A stretch of DNA of 64,000 bases. Origin: Paraburkholderia youngii. GTDB lineage: Bacteria > Pseudomonadota > Gammaproteobacteria > Burkholderiales > Burkholderiaceae. Shown here one piece after another: positions 1 through 11,614 of the stretch. The notes under the pieces were generated by a model that had not been told where the DNA came from, ran no database searches, and worked only from the letters and a program-made list of their open reading frames with translations. Numbering within the stretch: position 1 is the first letter of the stretch; every line of letters starts with the position of its first letter. The stretch lies in NCBI RefSeq assembly GCF_013366925.1, contig NZ_JAALDK010000001.1, positions 1,247,089-1,311,088 of the forward strand. Reading direction: 5' to 3'. The position numbers and the translations under genes are program-made.

Positions 1-120
1 GTCAACGCGCTCCTGATCAGCGCGGCGGTTGCGTTCGCGGCGGCGCTCGTCTATCTGTTCGTCGTCAAGGAAGTCGCGCCCGCGCCGCTCGCGACCTCGA
101 TCGAGACCCAACCCACCTGA
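1..120 (+). CDS. C-terminal end of a membrane transporter (partial)
   Basis: The reading frame is open from the first base and encodes the last 39 residues of a protein that starts outside the window. Residues 3-22 are one hydrophobic helix ending in a KEV turn, followed by a short polar tail. This looks like the final helix of an MFS-type carrier, but that is inference from one helix. The SDR gene starts 13 nt after its stop, so the two are probably co-transcribed. Confidence 0.45.
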   Translation, partial: VNALLISAAVAFAAALVYLFVVKEVAPAPLATSIETQPT

Positions 121-133
121 CGCGGCTTCTCAC

Positions 134-862
134 ATGACATTCCAGAATCAGCTACTCGAAGGCAAGACCGCATTCGTGACCGGCGGCTTGTCCGGCATCG
201 GCGCGGCAATCGCCAACGCGCTCGCGCACCTCGGGGCGCACACGGTTGCGGCCGGTTTGCCGCTGCCCGAACGCGCACCCGATACGCTCGATCGCGAGAT
301 TCCGCGCGTCACGCTGGACGTGCGCTCGGCCGAGGCGGTAAGCGCAGCGGTTAACGCGTTCGAGCGTCTCGACATCGTGGTCAACTGCGCGGGCGTGATC
401 AGCCGCGTCGAAGAACATCGGCTCGACGTATTCGAACGCGTGATGGATATCAATCTGAACGGCACGATGCGGGTGTGCGCGGCCGCGCGCGACTTGCTGA
501 AGGCATCGGCGGGCTGCATCGTGAACACGGCGTCGATGCTGAGTTTTTTCGGCGGCGGTCTCGTGCCCGCCTATAGCGCGAGCAAGGGCGCGGTGGCGCA
601 GCTAACGAAGTCGCTCGCGATCGCGTATGCGGCCGACGGCATTCGCGTCAATGCGGTGGCGCCGGGCTGGATCGCAACGCCGCTCACGCAGGCGTTGCAG
701 GACGACGCTGCCCGCTCGCAGGCAATTCTCGAGCGCACACCGCTGCGTCGCTGGGGCACGCCTGAAGAAGTCGCGCAGGTCGCGGTGTTCCTCTGCACGC
801 CGGCGGCATCGTTCATGACGGGCGCGATCGTTCCGGTCGACGGCGGATATCTGGTCGCGTGA
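134..862 (+). CDS. SDR-family NAD(P)-dependent oxidoreductase
   Basis: A 242-residue classical short-chain dehydrogenase. The Rossmann motif TGGLSGIG lies at residues 16-23, the NCAG motif near 84-87, and the catalytic Ser134, Tyr147 and Lys151 (YSASK) are all present. The C-terminus ends in the usual PVDGGY. I chose the ATG at 134 because the frame upstream has no SDR character and this start puts the Rossmann motif at the normal distance. It sits between a transporter end and an IclR regulator, a typical small catabolic cluster for a sugar or hydroxy acid. The substrate cannot be read from the sequence. Confidence 0.9.
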   Translation: MTFQNQLLEGKTAFVTGGLSGIGAAIANALAHLGAHTVAAGLPLPERAPDTLDREIPRVTLDVRSAEAVSAAVNAFERLDIVVNCAGVISRVEEHRLDVFERVMDINLNGTMRVCAAARDLLKASAGCIVNTASMLSFFGGGLVPAYSASKGAVAQLTKSLAIAYAADGIRVNAVAPGWIATPLTQALQDDAARSQAILERTPLRRWGTPEEVAQVAVFLCTPAASFMTGAIVPVDGGYLVA

Positions 863-947
863 GCGAGTCGTTGCGTGAAGCGGCGTCACCGTCGATTGAG
901 GCCATCGATAAAGGCATAATTGCGTACCCCTGCCCTGCCTCTGTGTA

Positions 948-2995
<2,048 letters not shown>

Positions 2996-3017
2996 TGTGC
3001 GTGCCGACCACTGAACG

Positions 3018-3536
3018 ATGACGACCCTGCCCGCCTACGAGCCGCCCGTCGACGAAACCGAGTTGCTGTTGAAATGGATTCGCCGCGCGCGCGAATCGCA
3101 GATGAGCCATTACGACATGGCGGATCTGCTGTCCGCGCGCGAGCGCCGCATGGGCTGGCTCGTGACCGCGCTGACCGCGTTCGTCGGCACGGCGGTGTTC
3201 GCGTCGTTGAGCGTGCCGCCGGTGTCGTTCGAGATGCGGATATTCGTTGGACTCGTCAGCGTGACGGCGGCGATTTCCGCGGCGTTGCAAACGTTCCTGC
3301 GCTATGCGGAGCGTGCCGAGAAGCATCGCGCGGCCGGTGCGCGCTATGGCGCGGTGCGCCGGCGGCTCGAAGCGGTGTTTGCCGGCGACGCCGATGCGCG
3401 CGAAGCGCACTACCTCACCGGGATCCGTACCGAACTCGACCGTCTCGCAGAAGACTCGCCGAACGTGCCGCCGCGGATCTTCTATCGCACGCAGCGCACG
3501 TTGCTGGCGGACAGGCCGCGTCGGCGCGATGCGTGA
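3018..3536 (+). CDS. SLATT/DUF4231-like two-helix membrane protein
   Basis: A 172-residue protein with a helical N-terminus rich in Glu and Arg, two adjacent transmembrane helices at roughly residues 50-70 and 76-96, and a charged helical C-terminus. Two central helices joined by a short hairpin and flanked by helical arms match the SLATT group, which is associated with nucleotide-signalling conflict systems; many solo members have no known job. It begins 22 nt after the mreB-like gene and is probably co-transcribed with it. No nucleotide-generating enzyme lies beside it, so a defence role is not supported here. The family call is by pattern only. Confidence 0.6.
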   Translation: MTTLPAYEPPVDETELLLKWIRRARESQMSHYDMADLLSARERRMGWLVTALTAFVGTAVFASLSVPPVSFEMRIFVGLVSVTAAISAALQTFLRYAERAEKHRAAGARYGAVRRRLEAVFAGDADAREAHYLTGIRTELDRLAEDSPNVPPRIFYRTQRTLLADRPRRRDA

Positions 3537-3577
3537 AACGGGCGGCTTTACGTTTCCGTTTCCGTGTGCAATTCACA

Positions 3578-4273
3578 TCACAAATCGTCCGCGCTGATAC
3601 CCAGCTCGGCCGCCATGCGCCGCACGACGGCCTGCAGACGGCTGACTTCATCGGCGAGACGCTTCTGCTCGGCCTTCAGCGCCTCGAATGCGGACAGCGG
3701 CACGCTGTCGTCCTCGGCAACCGCCGACTGCGCGGCTTCGCTGATGCTGACCTCGCCGCACAACAGATGCATCCAGCGATTCTCGCGCTCGCCCACCATG
3801 CGCGGCAGCCGGACGACGCGAGGCGGATCGTTCGCGGCCAGCTCGTCGAGAAACGCTTCGACCGACGAGATATCGGCGAAACCGTGCAGACGCGCGCTGT
3901 TCAGGCGCAATTCGGCGGCCGTTTGCGGGCCGCGCAGCAGCAGTGTGGTCAACAGCGCGATCGACTGTCCCGGCAGTCCGAGCACGCGGTTCATGTTGTG
4001 CTCGAAGCGCGGCACGCGGCTGCTGCTGCCCTCGAACACGAGGCTCAGGCGTTTCAAGCCGTCGATGGCGGTCAGCACCTCGGCCTCGGTCGCGTTCATC
4101 ACCGGCGCGCGGCCGGTCTTCTGATTGCAGCCGAGCGTCAGCGCGTTCAGCGATAGCGGATAACTGTCGGGTACTGTGTTCTGTTTTTCGACGAGCACAC
4201 CGAGAACACGTCCTTCGAGCGCGGTCAGCGCGCGCAGCGAGGGTCGGGAAGGAGCGTCGGGAGTCGAATTCAT
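3578..4273 (-). CDS. yceH: YceH-family (UPF0502/DUF480) protein
   Basis: A 231-residue protein. The N-terminal part carries the family signature LEGRVLGVLVEKQNTVPDSY, followed by PLSLNALTLGCNQKT and a tandem winged-helix architecture. The C-terminus (about residues 200-228) is a coiled-coil-like heptad region. The biochemical role of YceH is not established; the fold suggests nucleic-acid binding. It converges with the SLATT-like gene, leaving 41 nt between stops with no clear terminator. Confidence 0.88.
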   Translation of the reverse strand: MNSTPDAPSRPSLRALTALEGRVLGVLVEKQNTVPDSYPLSLNALTLGCNQKTGRAPVMNATEAEVLTAIDGLKRLSLVFEGSSSRVPRFEHNMNRVLGLPGQSIALLTTLLLRGPQTAAELRLNSARLHGFADISSVEAFLDELAANDPPRVVRLPRMVGERENRWMHLLCGEVSISEAAQSAVAEDDSVPLSAFEALKAEQKRLADEVSRLQAVVRRMAAELGISADDL

Positions 4274-4405
4274 GGGGATGCGAGGTCTCGTGGAAGATGC
4301 GCGCGCCGTTCGCGGCTGGACGGCGCGTTCTGTCAGGTGGCCACTATGATAAACGCGGCGCGGTTCGCGCGGTGCGGGAATCTGCGCTGCCGGCGCCGCC
4401 GCGCG

Positions 4406-4801
4406 TCAGGCGGTCTTCGAATACTTGAAGGTGCCCTGCGCGCTCGCGATCAGCAGCTTGCCGTCCACCCACGCTTCGGCGCGCGAAAAGAAAATGGAGC
4501 GGCCCGACCGTTCGAGAAAGCCCTTCGCGGTGACCGTCGCGCCGAGCCCCTTGTCCAGATAGTTGGTGGTCAGCGACAGCGTGAAGCCATGCCGGGCCGG
4601 CTGTCCCGGCTGCGCATACAGGCCCGCGTAGCCTGCGGCGGCATCGAGCAGCGTCGCGATCGCGCCGCCTTGCAGCACGCCCTGACGATTGAGCTTGCTC
4701 GCGTCGATCGGCATCAGCAGCTCAGCGTAGCCGTCGCGCCATTGCGTCAGACGCACGCCGAGCGATTCGAGAAACGGGTTGTCGATGGGAAAGTCGGACA
4801 T
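4406..4801 (-). CDS. PaaI/YdiI-type hotdog thioesterase
   Basis: A 131-residue hotdog-fold acyl-CoA thioesterase. The helix motif VLQGGAIATLLDAAAGYAG carries the conserved glycines and Asp of the PaaI group, followed by the strand TLSLTTNYLDKGLGATVTAK. The ATG at 4801 is chosen because the MSDFPIDNPFLESLG N-terminus is typical; the 32 residues possible upstream are Arg-rich and unlike the family. The acyl substrate is unknown. Confidence 0.88.
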   Translation of the reverse strand: MSDFPIDNPFLESLGVRLTQWRDGYAELLMPIDASKLNRQGVLQGGAIATLLDAAAGYAGLYAQPGQPARHGFTLSLTTNYLDKGLGATVTAKGFLERSGRSIFFSRAEAWVDGKLLIASAQGTFKYSKTA

Positions 4802-4913
4802 GATTCGGGCGTGGGCTCGGTCGGAACGAACCGTGAGCATACCCTTGAAACGCGCGCGGCAGCGGCCAGGCGCGCACGCGGGCAAATCCCGCCGCATCTG
4901 CTAGTGTGAAGGG

Positions 4914-5195
4914 ATGGACATTCTGTTTCGTGGAGACTCGATGCGCTCCGCTAGCTGGAAATCTGGCGAGCCTGCCCGCCTGACCGACGCGCAGATCGCC
5001 GCTGAAGCGGCGCGCCGTCTCGCGTGGGACTCGGCCGTGCCGCCGCGCGCGGTGCGCGTGAAGGTCACGCACGGACGCATCACGCTGTCGGGTGAGCTTC
5101 AGCGCGAAGCACAGCGCACCGCGATGCTCGAAGACGTGACGCGGTTGTTCGGCGTCACCGGCATCGCGGACCGGACCGTCGTCAAATCGGCATAA
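4914..5195 (+). CDS. BON-domain protein
   Basis: A protein of up to 93 residues that is almost entirely one BON domain: LTDAQIAAEAARRLAWDSAV, then VRVKVTHGRITLSGEL and the VTGIADRTV strand. BON domains are thought to bind membranes or small ligands and are common in osmotic-shock and outer-membrane proteins. No signal peptide is visible, so this copy is probably cytoplasmic. An in-frame ATG at 4941 (84 residues) is an alternative start. It converges with ackA, 24 nt away. Confidence 0.8.
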   Translation: MDILFRGDSMRSASWKSGEPARLTDAQIAAEAARRLAWDSAVPPRAVRVKVTHGRITLSGELQREAQRTAMLEDVTRLFGVTGIADRTVVKSA

Positions 5196-5219
5196 CGCGG
5201 CCCAGGCGGGTCAGGCCGT

Positions 5220-6371
5220 TCAGCTCAGGCCTGCTTGCAGCAGTTCCCGGCAATGCCGCGCGATCTGCTTCTCCTCCTCGGTGTGCAGCACCTTCACCTT
5301 GCCCGCCGGATCGCCCTCGACGAGCCCGAGAAACGCAAGACCGTCGCATACGCGCCGTCGAACCTCGGCGCTGTGCTCGCCGATCCCGCCGGTGAACACC
5401 AGCAGATCGATGCCGCCAAGCAGTGCCGCGTATCCGCCGATCGTCTTGCGCACTCCGGTCGCAAACGCATCGAGCGCGAGCGACGCGTGCGCATCGCCGG
5501 CCGCCGCGCTTTTTTGGAGCGCTTGCATGTCGCTTTCGCCGTCCGCGTAACCGGCCAGACCGCTCTGGCGATTGAGCAGCGTGTCCAGCGCATCGGCGTC
5601 GAGCCGTTCCGCGCGCATCAGATACAGCAGCACGCCCGGATCGAGATCGCCGCTGCGCGTGCCCATCGGGATGCCGCCGGTCGGCGTCAGGCCCATCGTC
5701 GTATCGACCGAGCGGCCGTCGAGCAGCGCGCACAGGCTCGCACCATTGCCGAGATGCGCGAACACCGCGCGCGACGGCAAAGCCGCGCCGAGTTGCTTGA
5801 CCAGCGATTCGTACGACAGCCCGTGAAAGCCATAGCGGATCACGCCGGCGTCCGCATAACGGCGCGGCAGCGGGAGCCGCGCGGCGCGCGGTGGCAGCGT
5901 CGCATGAAACGCGGTGTCGAAGCACGCGTAATGCGTAGCGTCGCGGAAAATCTCCGTGGCTTCGTTGATCAACTCGAGTGCCGGCGGGATATGCAGTGGC
6001 GCGAAGTGCAGCGCGTCGAGCAACTGACGGCGCACGTCGTCGGTGATGCGCTGGTGCGTGCGCAGATGCGGGCCGCCATGCACGACGCGATGCCCCACCG
6101 CCGAGGGCCGCGCATGATGCTGTTGCACGAGCAGTTGCGAAAGCTGTTGCAGCGCCTCGGTCTGCGAGTCGAGCTTCTGGTCCTGCTGCAACAGCACGCG
6201 GCCATCGGCCGCCTTGATCCGCAGGCGGCCATCGGTGCGGCCGATACCCTCGGCCGCGCCTTCGAGCAGCAGCGTTTGGTCGTCGGCCGAGGGTGCGAAA
6301 AGCCCGAACTTCAGCGACGAGGACCCACTGTTCAACACGAGGATCGTGCGTTCCTGATCGTGGTCGTGCAT
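5220..6371 (-). CDS. ackA: Acetate kinase
   Basis: A 383-residue acetate kinase, converting acetyl phosphate and ADP to acetate and ATP. Diagnostic segments are LVLNSGSSSLKFG near the N-terminus, VGHRVVHGG, the ATP-binding HLGNGASLCAL, the MGTRSGDLDPG loop, and FTGGIGEHSAEVR near the C-terminus. The start at 6371 is 10 nt after the phosphoketolase stop; the 128 residues open upstream are antisense-type noise over the phosphoketolase gene. The pairing means acetyl phosphate made by phosphoketolase is used directly for ATP formation. Confidence 0.96.
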   Translation of the reverse strand: MHDHDQERTILVLNSGSSSLKFGLFAPSADDQTLLLEGAAEGIGRTDGRLRIKAADGRVLLQQDQKLDSQTEALQQLSQLLVQQHHARPSAVGHRVVHGGPHLRTHQRITDDVRRQLLDALHFAPLHIPPALELINEATEIFRDATHYACFDTAFHATLPPRAARLPLPRRYADAGVIRYGFHGLSYESLVKQLGAALPSRAVFAHLGNGASLCALLDGRSVDTTMGLTPTGGIPMGTRSGDLDPGVLLYLMRAERLDADALDTLLNRQSGLAGYADGESDMQALQKSAAAGDAHASLALDAFATGVRKTIGGYAALLGGIDLLVFTGGIGEHSAEVRRRVCDGLAFLGLVEGDPAGKVKVLHTEEEKQIARHCRELLQAGLS

Positions 6372-6381
6372 GGTGTCCCCC

Positions 6382-8775
6382 TCAGCCTTTCCACGTCCAG
6401 TTGCGGATTTCCTCCTTGTCGATCCCCTCCTCGTGCGCATACGCGAGATGCTCGATGATCTGCCCGCGCAGCCACTCCTTCGTATGATCGCCGACACCGC
6501 GCAGCGTCGGCACGCGATCGATCGCATCGATCGCCAGCGTGAAGCGGTCGACGCCGTTGATGATCGCGAGTTCGAGCGGGGTATTGATGTTGCCCCTCTC
6601 GTTGTAGCCATGCACGTGCATGTTGCCGTGGTTCTTGCGGTTGTACGTGAGCTTGTGCACGAGCGCCGCATACGCGTGGAAGTTGAAGATAACCGGTTTG
6701 TCGGTCGTAAACAGCGAATCGAAATCGCGGTCGGACAGTCCATGCGGATGCGCACGCTCGGGCATCAGGCGGAACAGATCGACCACGTTGACGAAGCGGA
6801 TCTTCAGCGTCGGGCAGTGCTCCTTCAGGATCTGCACGGCGGCGAGCGCTTCCATCGTCGCGATGTCTCCCGCGCACGCCATCACCACGTCCGGCTCGGC
6901 GCCCTGGTCGGTCGACGCCCAGTCCCAGATGCCGATACCTTTGGTGCAATGAATGACGGCCGCGTCCATGTCGAGATAATCCAGATGCGGCTGCTTGTCG
7001 GACACGATCACGTTGACGTAGTCGCGCGAGCGCAGGCAGTGGTCGCCAACGCTCAGCAGACAGTTCGCATCGGGCGGCAGATAGATGCGCACCACTTCCG
7101 GGCTCTTGTTCGTGACCACGTCGAGAAAACCGGGGTCCTGGTGCGTGAAACCGTTGTGATCCTGGCGCCACACGATCGACGTGATCAGCAGATTGAGCGA
7201 TGGCACCGGCTGCCGCCAGCCGAGCTCGCGCTTGGATTTTTCGAGCCATTTCGCGTGCTGGTTGAACATCGAGTCGATCACGTGCACGAACGCTTCGTAG
7301 GTCGCGAAGAGCCCATGACGGCCGGTCAGGTTATAGCCTTCCAGCCAGCCTTCGAGCGTGTGCTCGCTGAGCATCTCCATCACGCGGCCGTCGGGCGACA
7401 GGTAGCCTCCGTCGGCGTCGCTCGGTTCGAGGGGATCGAGCCAGGTCTTGCCCGACACTTCATAAACCGCATGCAGTTTATTGCTCGACGTTTCATCGGG
7501 GCCGAACAGCCGGAAGTTCGACATGTTCTTGCGCATCACGTCGCGCAGGAAGGTGCCAAGCACCGCGGTCGGCGACGTATACGCCGCCGCCGGTTTCTTC
7601 ACGGCCACCGCGTAATCGCGGAACGACGGCATGTCGAGCATCTTGCACAGCAGGCCGCCGTTCGCGTGCGGGTTGGCGCTGATGCGGCGCGCGCCTTCGG
7701 GCGCGAGCGCGCGCAGTTCTTCGACGAGCCGGCCGTTCGCATCGAACAGCGTTTCGGGACCGTAGCTGCGCAGCCAATCCTCGACGATCTTCAGACTCTT
7801 GCGATTGGTCACCGCATCGGCCACCGGCACCTGATGCGAGCGCCACGAGCCTTCCACCTTGTGACCATCCACTTCTTTCGGCCCGGTCCAGCCCTTCGGC
7901 GAGCGCAGCACGATCATCGGCCAGCGCGGCCGCGTGGTGTCGTTGTTCTGCCGCGCGTTCTGCTGGATCGCGCGAATGTCGCTGATGCATTGTTCGAGCG
8001 TCGCCGCCATCTGCTGATGCATCGTGTCGGGATCGTCGCCTTCGACGAAATAGGGCTTGTGCCCGTAACCGACCATCAATGCCTCGAGCTCTTCACGCGG
8101 AATGCGCGCGAGCAGCGTCGGATTGGCGATCTTGTAGCCGTTCAGATGCAGCACCGGCAGCACCGCGCCGTCGCGGATCGGATTCAGGAATTTGTTCGAA
8201 TGCCACGAGGTGGCGAGCGGTCCGGTCTCCGCTTCGCCGTCGCCGATCATCACGGTGACGATCAGCTCAGGATTGTCGAACGCGGCGCCGTAGCCGTGCG
8301 ACAGGCAGTAGCCGAGTTCGCCGCCTTCGTGAATCGAGCCCGGCGTTTCGGGCGTGCAATGCGAACCGACGCCGCCCGGGAACGAGAATTGCCGGAAAAA
8401 GCGCCGCATGCCGTCTTCGTCCTCGCTGCGGTCCGGATAGACCTCAGAGTAGGTGCCTTCCAGATAGCAGTGCGCGAGACTCGCCGGCGCGCCGTGACCG
8501 GGGCCGGACAGAAAGATCATGTCGAGATCGTGCTTGCGGATCAGCCGGTTCAGGTGCACGAGCACGAAGCTCTGGCCGGCGTCGGAACCCCAGTGGCCGA
8601 GCAGCCGGTTCTTGATGTGCTCGGGCTTCAGCGGTTCGCGCAGCAGCGGGTTGTCGCGCAGATAGATCATGCCGACCGACAGGTAATTGCACGCGCGCCA
8701 GTAGCGATCGAGGTTGCGCAGCGTATCGGGGTCCAGAACTTGCGGTGGGGTGGGATGCGAGGTTGCTTCGGCCAT
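6382..8775 (-). CDS. xfp: Xylulose-5-phosphate/fructose-6-phosphate phosphoketolase
   Basis: A 797-residue ThDP enzyme that cleaves xylulose-5-phosphate or fructose-6-phosphate to acetyl phosphate plus a C3 or C4 sugar phosphate. Length and motifs match the family: [20 protein letters not shown] and [14 protein letters not shown] near the N-terminus, the ThDP motif [20 protein letters not shown], and a C-terminal domain ending in [15 protein letters not shown]. It is the first gene of the xfp-ackA operon. Together with gnd and the HAD gene downstream on the same strand it forms a pentose-phosphate and phosphoketolase cluster. Dual substrate use cannot be read from sequence. Confidence 0.96.
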   Translation of the reverse strand: MAEATSHPTPPQVLDPDTLRNLDRYWRACNYLSVGMIYLRDNPLLREPLKPEHIKNRLLGHWGSDAGQSFVLVHLNRLIRKHDLDMIFLSGPGHGAPASLAHCYLEGTYSEVYPDRSEDEDGMRRFFRQFSFPGGVGSHCTPETPGSIHEGGELGYCLSHGYGAAFDNPELIVTVMIGDGEAETGPLATSWHSNKFLNPIRDGAVLPVLHLNGYKIANPTLLARIPREELEALMVGYGHKPYFVEGDDPDTMHQQMAATLEQCISDIRAIQQNARQNNDTTRPRWPMIVLRSPKGWTGPKEVDGHKVEGSWRSHQVPVADAVTNRKSLKIVEDWLRSYGPETLFDANGRLVEELRALAPEGARRISANPHANGGLLCKMLDMPSFRDYAVAVKKPAAAYTSPTAVLGTFLRDVMRKNMSNFRLFGPDETSSNKLHAVYEVSGKTWLDPLEPSDADGGYLSPDGRVMEMLSEHTLEGWLEGYNLTGRHGLFATYEAFVHVIDSMFNQHAKWLEKSKRELGWRQPVPSLNLLITSIVWRQDHNGFTHQDPGFLDVVTNKSPEVVRIYLPPDANCLLSVGDHCLRSRDYVNVIVSDKQPHLDYLDMDAAVIHCTKGIGIWDWASTDQGAEPDVVMACAGDIATMEALAAVQILKEHCPTLKIRFVNVVDLFRLMPERAHPHGLSDRDFDSLFTTDKPVIFNFHAYAALVHKLTYNRKNHGNMHVHGYNERGNINTPLELAIINGVDRFTLAIDAIDRVPTLRGVGDHTKEWLRGQIIEHLAYAHEEGIDKEEIRNWTWKG

Positions 8776-8924
8776 GGCGTCACTCCTCGAAAAGAACTGT
8801 CAGGCTGGTTGGCGGATGATGCGGTGCAATCGAAACGAAGCCGTGGGGCACGGGTCGAATGTACTAAGCTGCTCAAACCGGGGGCGAATGTTTTTCTACC
8901 CCTCGCAGTATCTCGCGCTGAATG

Positions 8925-8940
8925 TGGCATTCGTACTGCA
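8925..8940 (+). promoter_or_regulatory. Candidate sigma-54 (-24/-12) promoter
   Basis: TGGCATTCGTACTGCA has GG and GC separated by exactly 10 nt, as in sigma-54 promoters (consensus TGGCAC-N5-TTGCA). The predicted start is about 40 nt before the small ORF at 8990. One match to a degenerate motif is weak evidence. Confidence 0.3.
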
Positions 8941-8989
8941 ATTGCCTTGCGCTGTCTGCTTTCTTTTCGTGATCCTCTGTCTCAGGTCA

Positions 8990-9127
8990 ATGGCCGCCAT
9001 GTCGAGATCTCCCAGTGCGCTCAAAGTGCTTAAGGTTCTGGTCCTGACGCTCGTGTTGACGTTCGTGGCGGTCGGAATACCGATAGGCGTATTCGGGCTG
9101 CTGGTCAAGCTGTTCAGCCACGCCTAG
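8990..9127 (+). CDS. Small single-helix membrane protein
   Basis: A 45-residue ORF (42 from the second ATG at 8999). A basic, Ser-rich N-terminus (SRSPSALKVLK) is followed by one strongly hydrophobic helix, LVLTLVLTFVAVGIPIGVFG, and a short amphipathic end. The hydrophobic block and the position between divergently arranged genes support a real small membrane protein, but no Shine-Dalgarno is strong and no family is recognised. A candidate sigma-54 promoter lies just upstream. Confidence 0.5.
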   Translation: MAAMSRSPSALKVLKVLVLTLVLTFVAVGIPIGVFGLLVKLFSHA

Positions 9128-9241
9128 CACAGCGGCGCCGCTGTCGGCACGCGGACGCGAGCGCCGCGGAATGTGTATGCTCTTTGCAAGACCTGGCGTG
9201 ACATTTGCCTCGCGCCGCTCATTCAACGCAAGGAGAGAGCT

Positions 9242-9781
9242 TTGGCCCACCACAGCGACCACACCAACAACCCGCCCGCTTCGCAGCCCGATCCTGAATT
9301 GCAGGCGCTCGCCCGCGAAGTCTTCGACCTCGCGCGACGCGGCGATGCGACGATGCTCGCCGCTGTCATCGAAAAAGGCGTACCGCCGAATCTGCGCAAC
9401 GAACGCGGCGACAGCCTGCTGATGCTCGCGAGCTACCACGGCCACGTCGACGCGGTGCGCACGCTGCTCGAACAGGGCGCCGATGCGAACCTGCGCAACG
9501 ATGCGGGACAGACGCCGATCGCGGGCGCCGCGTTCAAGGGCTTCGACAACGTGATTGAAACCTTGCTCGCGCATGGCGCCGACGTCGAAGGCGCATCGCC
9601 CGATGGCCGCACCGCGCTGATGATCGCCGCGATGTTCAACCGCACCGCAATCGTCGATTTGCTGCTCGCGCACGGCGCTGACCCGCATGCGCGCGACGCG
9701 AACGGCGTCAGCGCGGCCGATGCCGCCGCACGGATGGGCGCCGCCGATACCCAGGCGCGCCTGAAAGCGCTGGGCGCTTGA
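9242..9781 (+). CDS. Ankyrin-repeat protein
   Basis: A 179-residue protein made of about four ankyrin repeats, for example GDSLLMLASYHGHVDAVRTL, GQTPIAGAAFKGFDNVIETL and GRTALMIAAMFNRTAIVDLL. I place the start at the TTG at 9242 because AAGGAGAG precedes it by a good spacing; the frame is open further upstream to 9173 but without a ribosome site. No signal peptide is present, so it is a cytoplasmic protein-binding scaffold of unknown partner. Confidence 0.85.
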   Translation: MAHHSDHTNNPPASQPDPELQALAREVFDLARRGDATMLAAVIEKGVPPNLRNERGDSLLMLASYHGHVDAVRTLLEQGADANLRNDAGQTPIAGAAFKGFDNVIETLLAHGADVEGASPDGRTALMIAAMFNRTAIVDLLLAHGADPHARDANGVSAADAAARMGAADTQARLKALGA

Positions 9782-9800
9782 TCTCGCGGCTTCACCCGCG

Positions 9801-9816
9801 GCTTCACCCCTGAAGC
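9801..9816. terminator. Short hairpin between convergent genes
   Basis: GCTTCA and TGAAGC flank a CCCC loop, in the 63-nt gap between the ankyrin and HAD stops. There is no T-tract on either strand, so terminator function is uncertain. Confidence 0.25.
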
Positions 9817-9844
9817 GGTGCCCGCACATCGCGCGCGGCGCCGC

Positions 9845-10543
9845 CTAGTTGCCCTTCCCGCTACGCAACAGCGTCTCCACGTCGATCTCCGCCAACTCGC
9901 CGATTCGCCCGACGCTCACGTCCGCGGGCGGATTGTTCGCGATCTCCTTCGCATCGAACGCATAGTGTCCCTGGCGCGGAAACACGGTCGTCAGCTCCGC
10001 GCCCCATGCCTTCTTCATCGCGCCCAGAATCCGCAGCTTGTCGTCGACCATCACGTAATGGCGCGCCGGATAGCAATCCATCACCTGATCGAGCATCAAC
10101 TCCTTGTGGATGTAGATCAGCACGCGTCCTTCGACTTCGTCCCACAGGCCCGAGCGCGAAATCTTGCGCGGCTGGAACACGACGTCGCCGTCCGACAGGA
10201 TCACCGTCGGCCCGTACTTGCCGACATGCCGCAGCGCGTCGAGCGCACCCGGATAGAGCCGGTTCGCAAACGGATACTCGATCAGGAACGACGACATCAG
10301 CAGCAGGCGCGTGTCGCGTGGATGCTCGGTCCGGTAGCGCTGCAGCGCGCCGAGGTAGTCGGCGTAGCCGAGTTCAGTGCGCAGGTTCTCGAAGATTTCC
10401 CAGTAGCGCGCACTGTTCTCTTCGCCGAACTGCCCCATCATGTGCGCGCGCAGATCCTGCAGCACGTGATCGTTGTCGAGCAGCGTGTTATCGCAATCGA
10501 ATAGAAATACGACATCGTGCGGCGTCGCGGAAGTGACTGGCAT
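9845..10543 (-). CDS. HAD-family hydrolase
   Basis: A 232-residue haloacid-dehalogenase-type phosphatase. Motif I is FLFDCDNTLLDN with the catalytic Asp16 and Asp18, motif II VILSDGD, and motif IV YVMVDDK. A helical cap of about 80 residues lies between motifs I and II. It lies between gnd and the ankyrin gene on the gnd strand; gnd ends 36 nt upstream of its start, so the two are likely one operon and the substrate may be a sugar phosphate. That substrate is inference only. Confidence 0.88.
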   Translation of the reverse strand: MPVTSATPHDVVFLFDCDNTLLDNDHVLQDLRAHMMGQFGEENSARYWEIFENLRTELGYADYLGALQRYRTEHPRDTRLLLMSSFLIEYPFANRLYPGALDALRHVGKYGPTVILSDGDVVFQPRKISRSGLWDEVEGRVLIYIHKELMLDQVMDCYPARHYVMVDDKLRILGAMKKAWGAELTTVFPRQGHYAFDAKEIANNPPADVSVGRIGELAEIDVETLLRSGKGN

Positions 10544-10579
10544 CGCGGTTCCTCGTGGCAGGTTCGTGGATCGCCTCGG

Positions 10580-11614
10580 CTACTTCAGCCCGCCGTCCGG
10601 CGCGACGGGTTTTTCCGCATGGCCGCCGAAATCGTGCCGCATCGCCGACAGCACGCGGTTCGCGAAATCGGCTTCTCCGCGCGAACTGAAGCGCGCGAAC
10701 AGCGCCGCGCTGAGCACCGGCGTCGGCACGCCTTCGTCGATGGCCGCCGCGACGGTCCAGCGCCCCTCGCCCGAATCCGATACGCGGCCCGCGTAGCCTT
10801 TCAGCTCTGTGTCGCTGGCGAGCGAGCCGGCGATCAGGTCGAGCAGCCACGAGCCGATCACGCTGCCGCGCCGCCACACCTCCGCGATGTCGGCGAGATT
10901 CAGATCGTACTGATACTGCTGGGGGTGGCGCAGCGGCGACGTCTCCGCATCGGCTTCGCGCGCGTGGCGGCCGGCGTCGGCGTGGCGCAGCACGTTCAGG
11001 CCCTCGGCATAAGCGGCCATCAGCCCGTACTCGATGCCGTTATGAACCATCTTGACGAAATGCCCCGCGCCTTGCGGGCCGCAATGCAAAAAGCCCTGCT
11101 CGGCGGTGCTCGCGGCCGCCGCGCGGCCCGGTGTCGCGCTCTCCGAGCCGACGCCGGGCGCCAGCGCCGAGAAGATCGGTTCGAGCCGTTTCACGACCTC
11201 GGCCTCGCCGCCGATCATCAGGCAGTAGCCGCGCTCGCGCCCCGCCACGCCGCCGCTCGTGCCGACGTCCACGTAGTGAAGCTGGCGCGCGCCGAGCTGC
11301 TGGCCGCGGCGGATGTCGTCGTGATAGTAGGAGTTGCCGCCGTCGATCACGATGTCGCCCGGTTCGAGCAGCGGCACGAGTTTGTCGAGCGTCGCGTCGA
11401 CCACCGCGGCGGGCACCATCAGCCACACGGCGCGCGGCCTGGCGAGCTTCGCGACGAGGTCTTCGAGCGAGCTGGCGCCGGCCACGCCTTCCTGCTTCAG
11501 CCTGTCGACGGCCGCCGGCTGCACGTCGTACACGATGCATTGCTGAGCACCGCTGGTCAGGCGCCGCACCATGTCGGCGCCCATCCGTCCCAATCCAATC
11601 ATGCCTAGCTGCAT
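10580..11614 (-). CDS. gnd: 6-phosphogluconate dehydrogenase, decarboxylating (short form)
   Basis: A 344-residue enzyme that oxidises 6-phosphogluconate to ribulose-5-phosphate and CO2. Visible are the dinucleotide fold [15 protein letters not shown], the [10 protein letters not shown] motif, the substrate loop [19 protein letters not shown], and the catalytic Lys in [18 protein letters not shown]. At about 340 residues it belongs to the short class (GndA/YqeC type), often NAD-preferring, rather than the 470-residue E. coli class. It is the lead gene of the pair with the HAD phosphatase and feeds pentose phosphates to the nearby phosphoketolase. Confidence 0.93.
   Translation of the reverse strand: MQLGMIGLGRMGADMVRRLTSGAQQCIVYDVQPAAVDRLKQEGVAGASSLEDLVAKLARPRAVWLMVPAAVVDATLDKLVPLLEPGDIVIDGGNSYYHDDIRRGQQLGARQLHYVDVGTSGGVAGRERGYCLMIGGEAEVVKRLEPIFSALAPGVGSESATPGRAAAASTAEQGFLHCGPQGAGHFVKMVHNGIEYGLMAAYAEGLNVLRHADAGRHAREADAETSPLRHPQQYQYDLNLADIAEVWRRGSVIGSWLLDLIAGSLASDTELKGYAGRVSDSGEGRWTVAAAIDEGVPTPVLSAALFARFSSRGEADFANRVLSAMRHDFGGHAEKPVAPDGGLK

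Noticed and set aside
6370..9033. 887-codon plus-strand frame opposite xfp and ackA
   Set aside because: His/Arg/Val-rich translation with no motif; both minus-strand genes are clear full-length enzymes.
9785..9808. Tandem 12-mer CGCGGCTTCACC
   Set aside because: Two copies only, in a short gap between convergent genes; too little to call a functional repeat.
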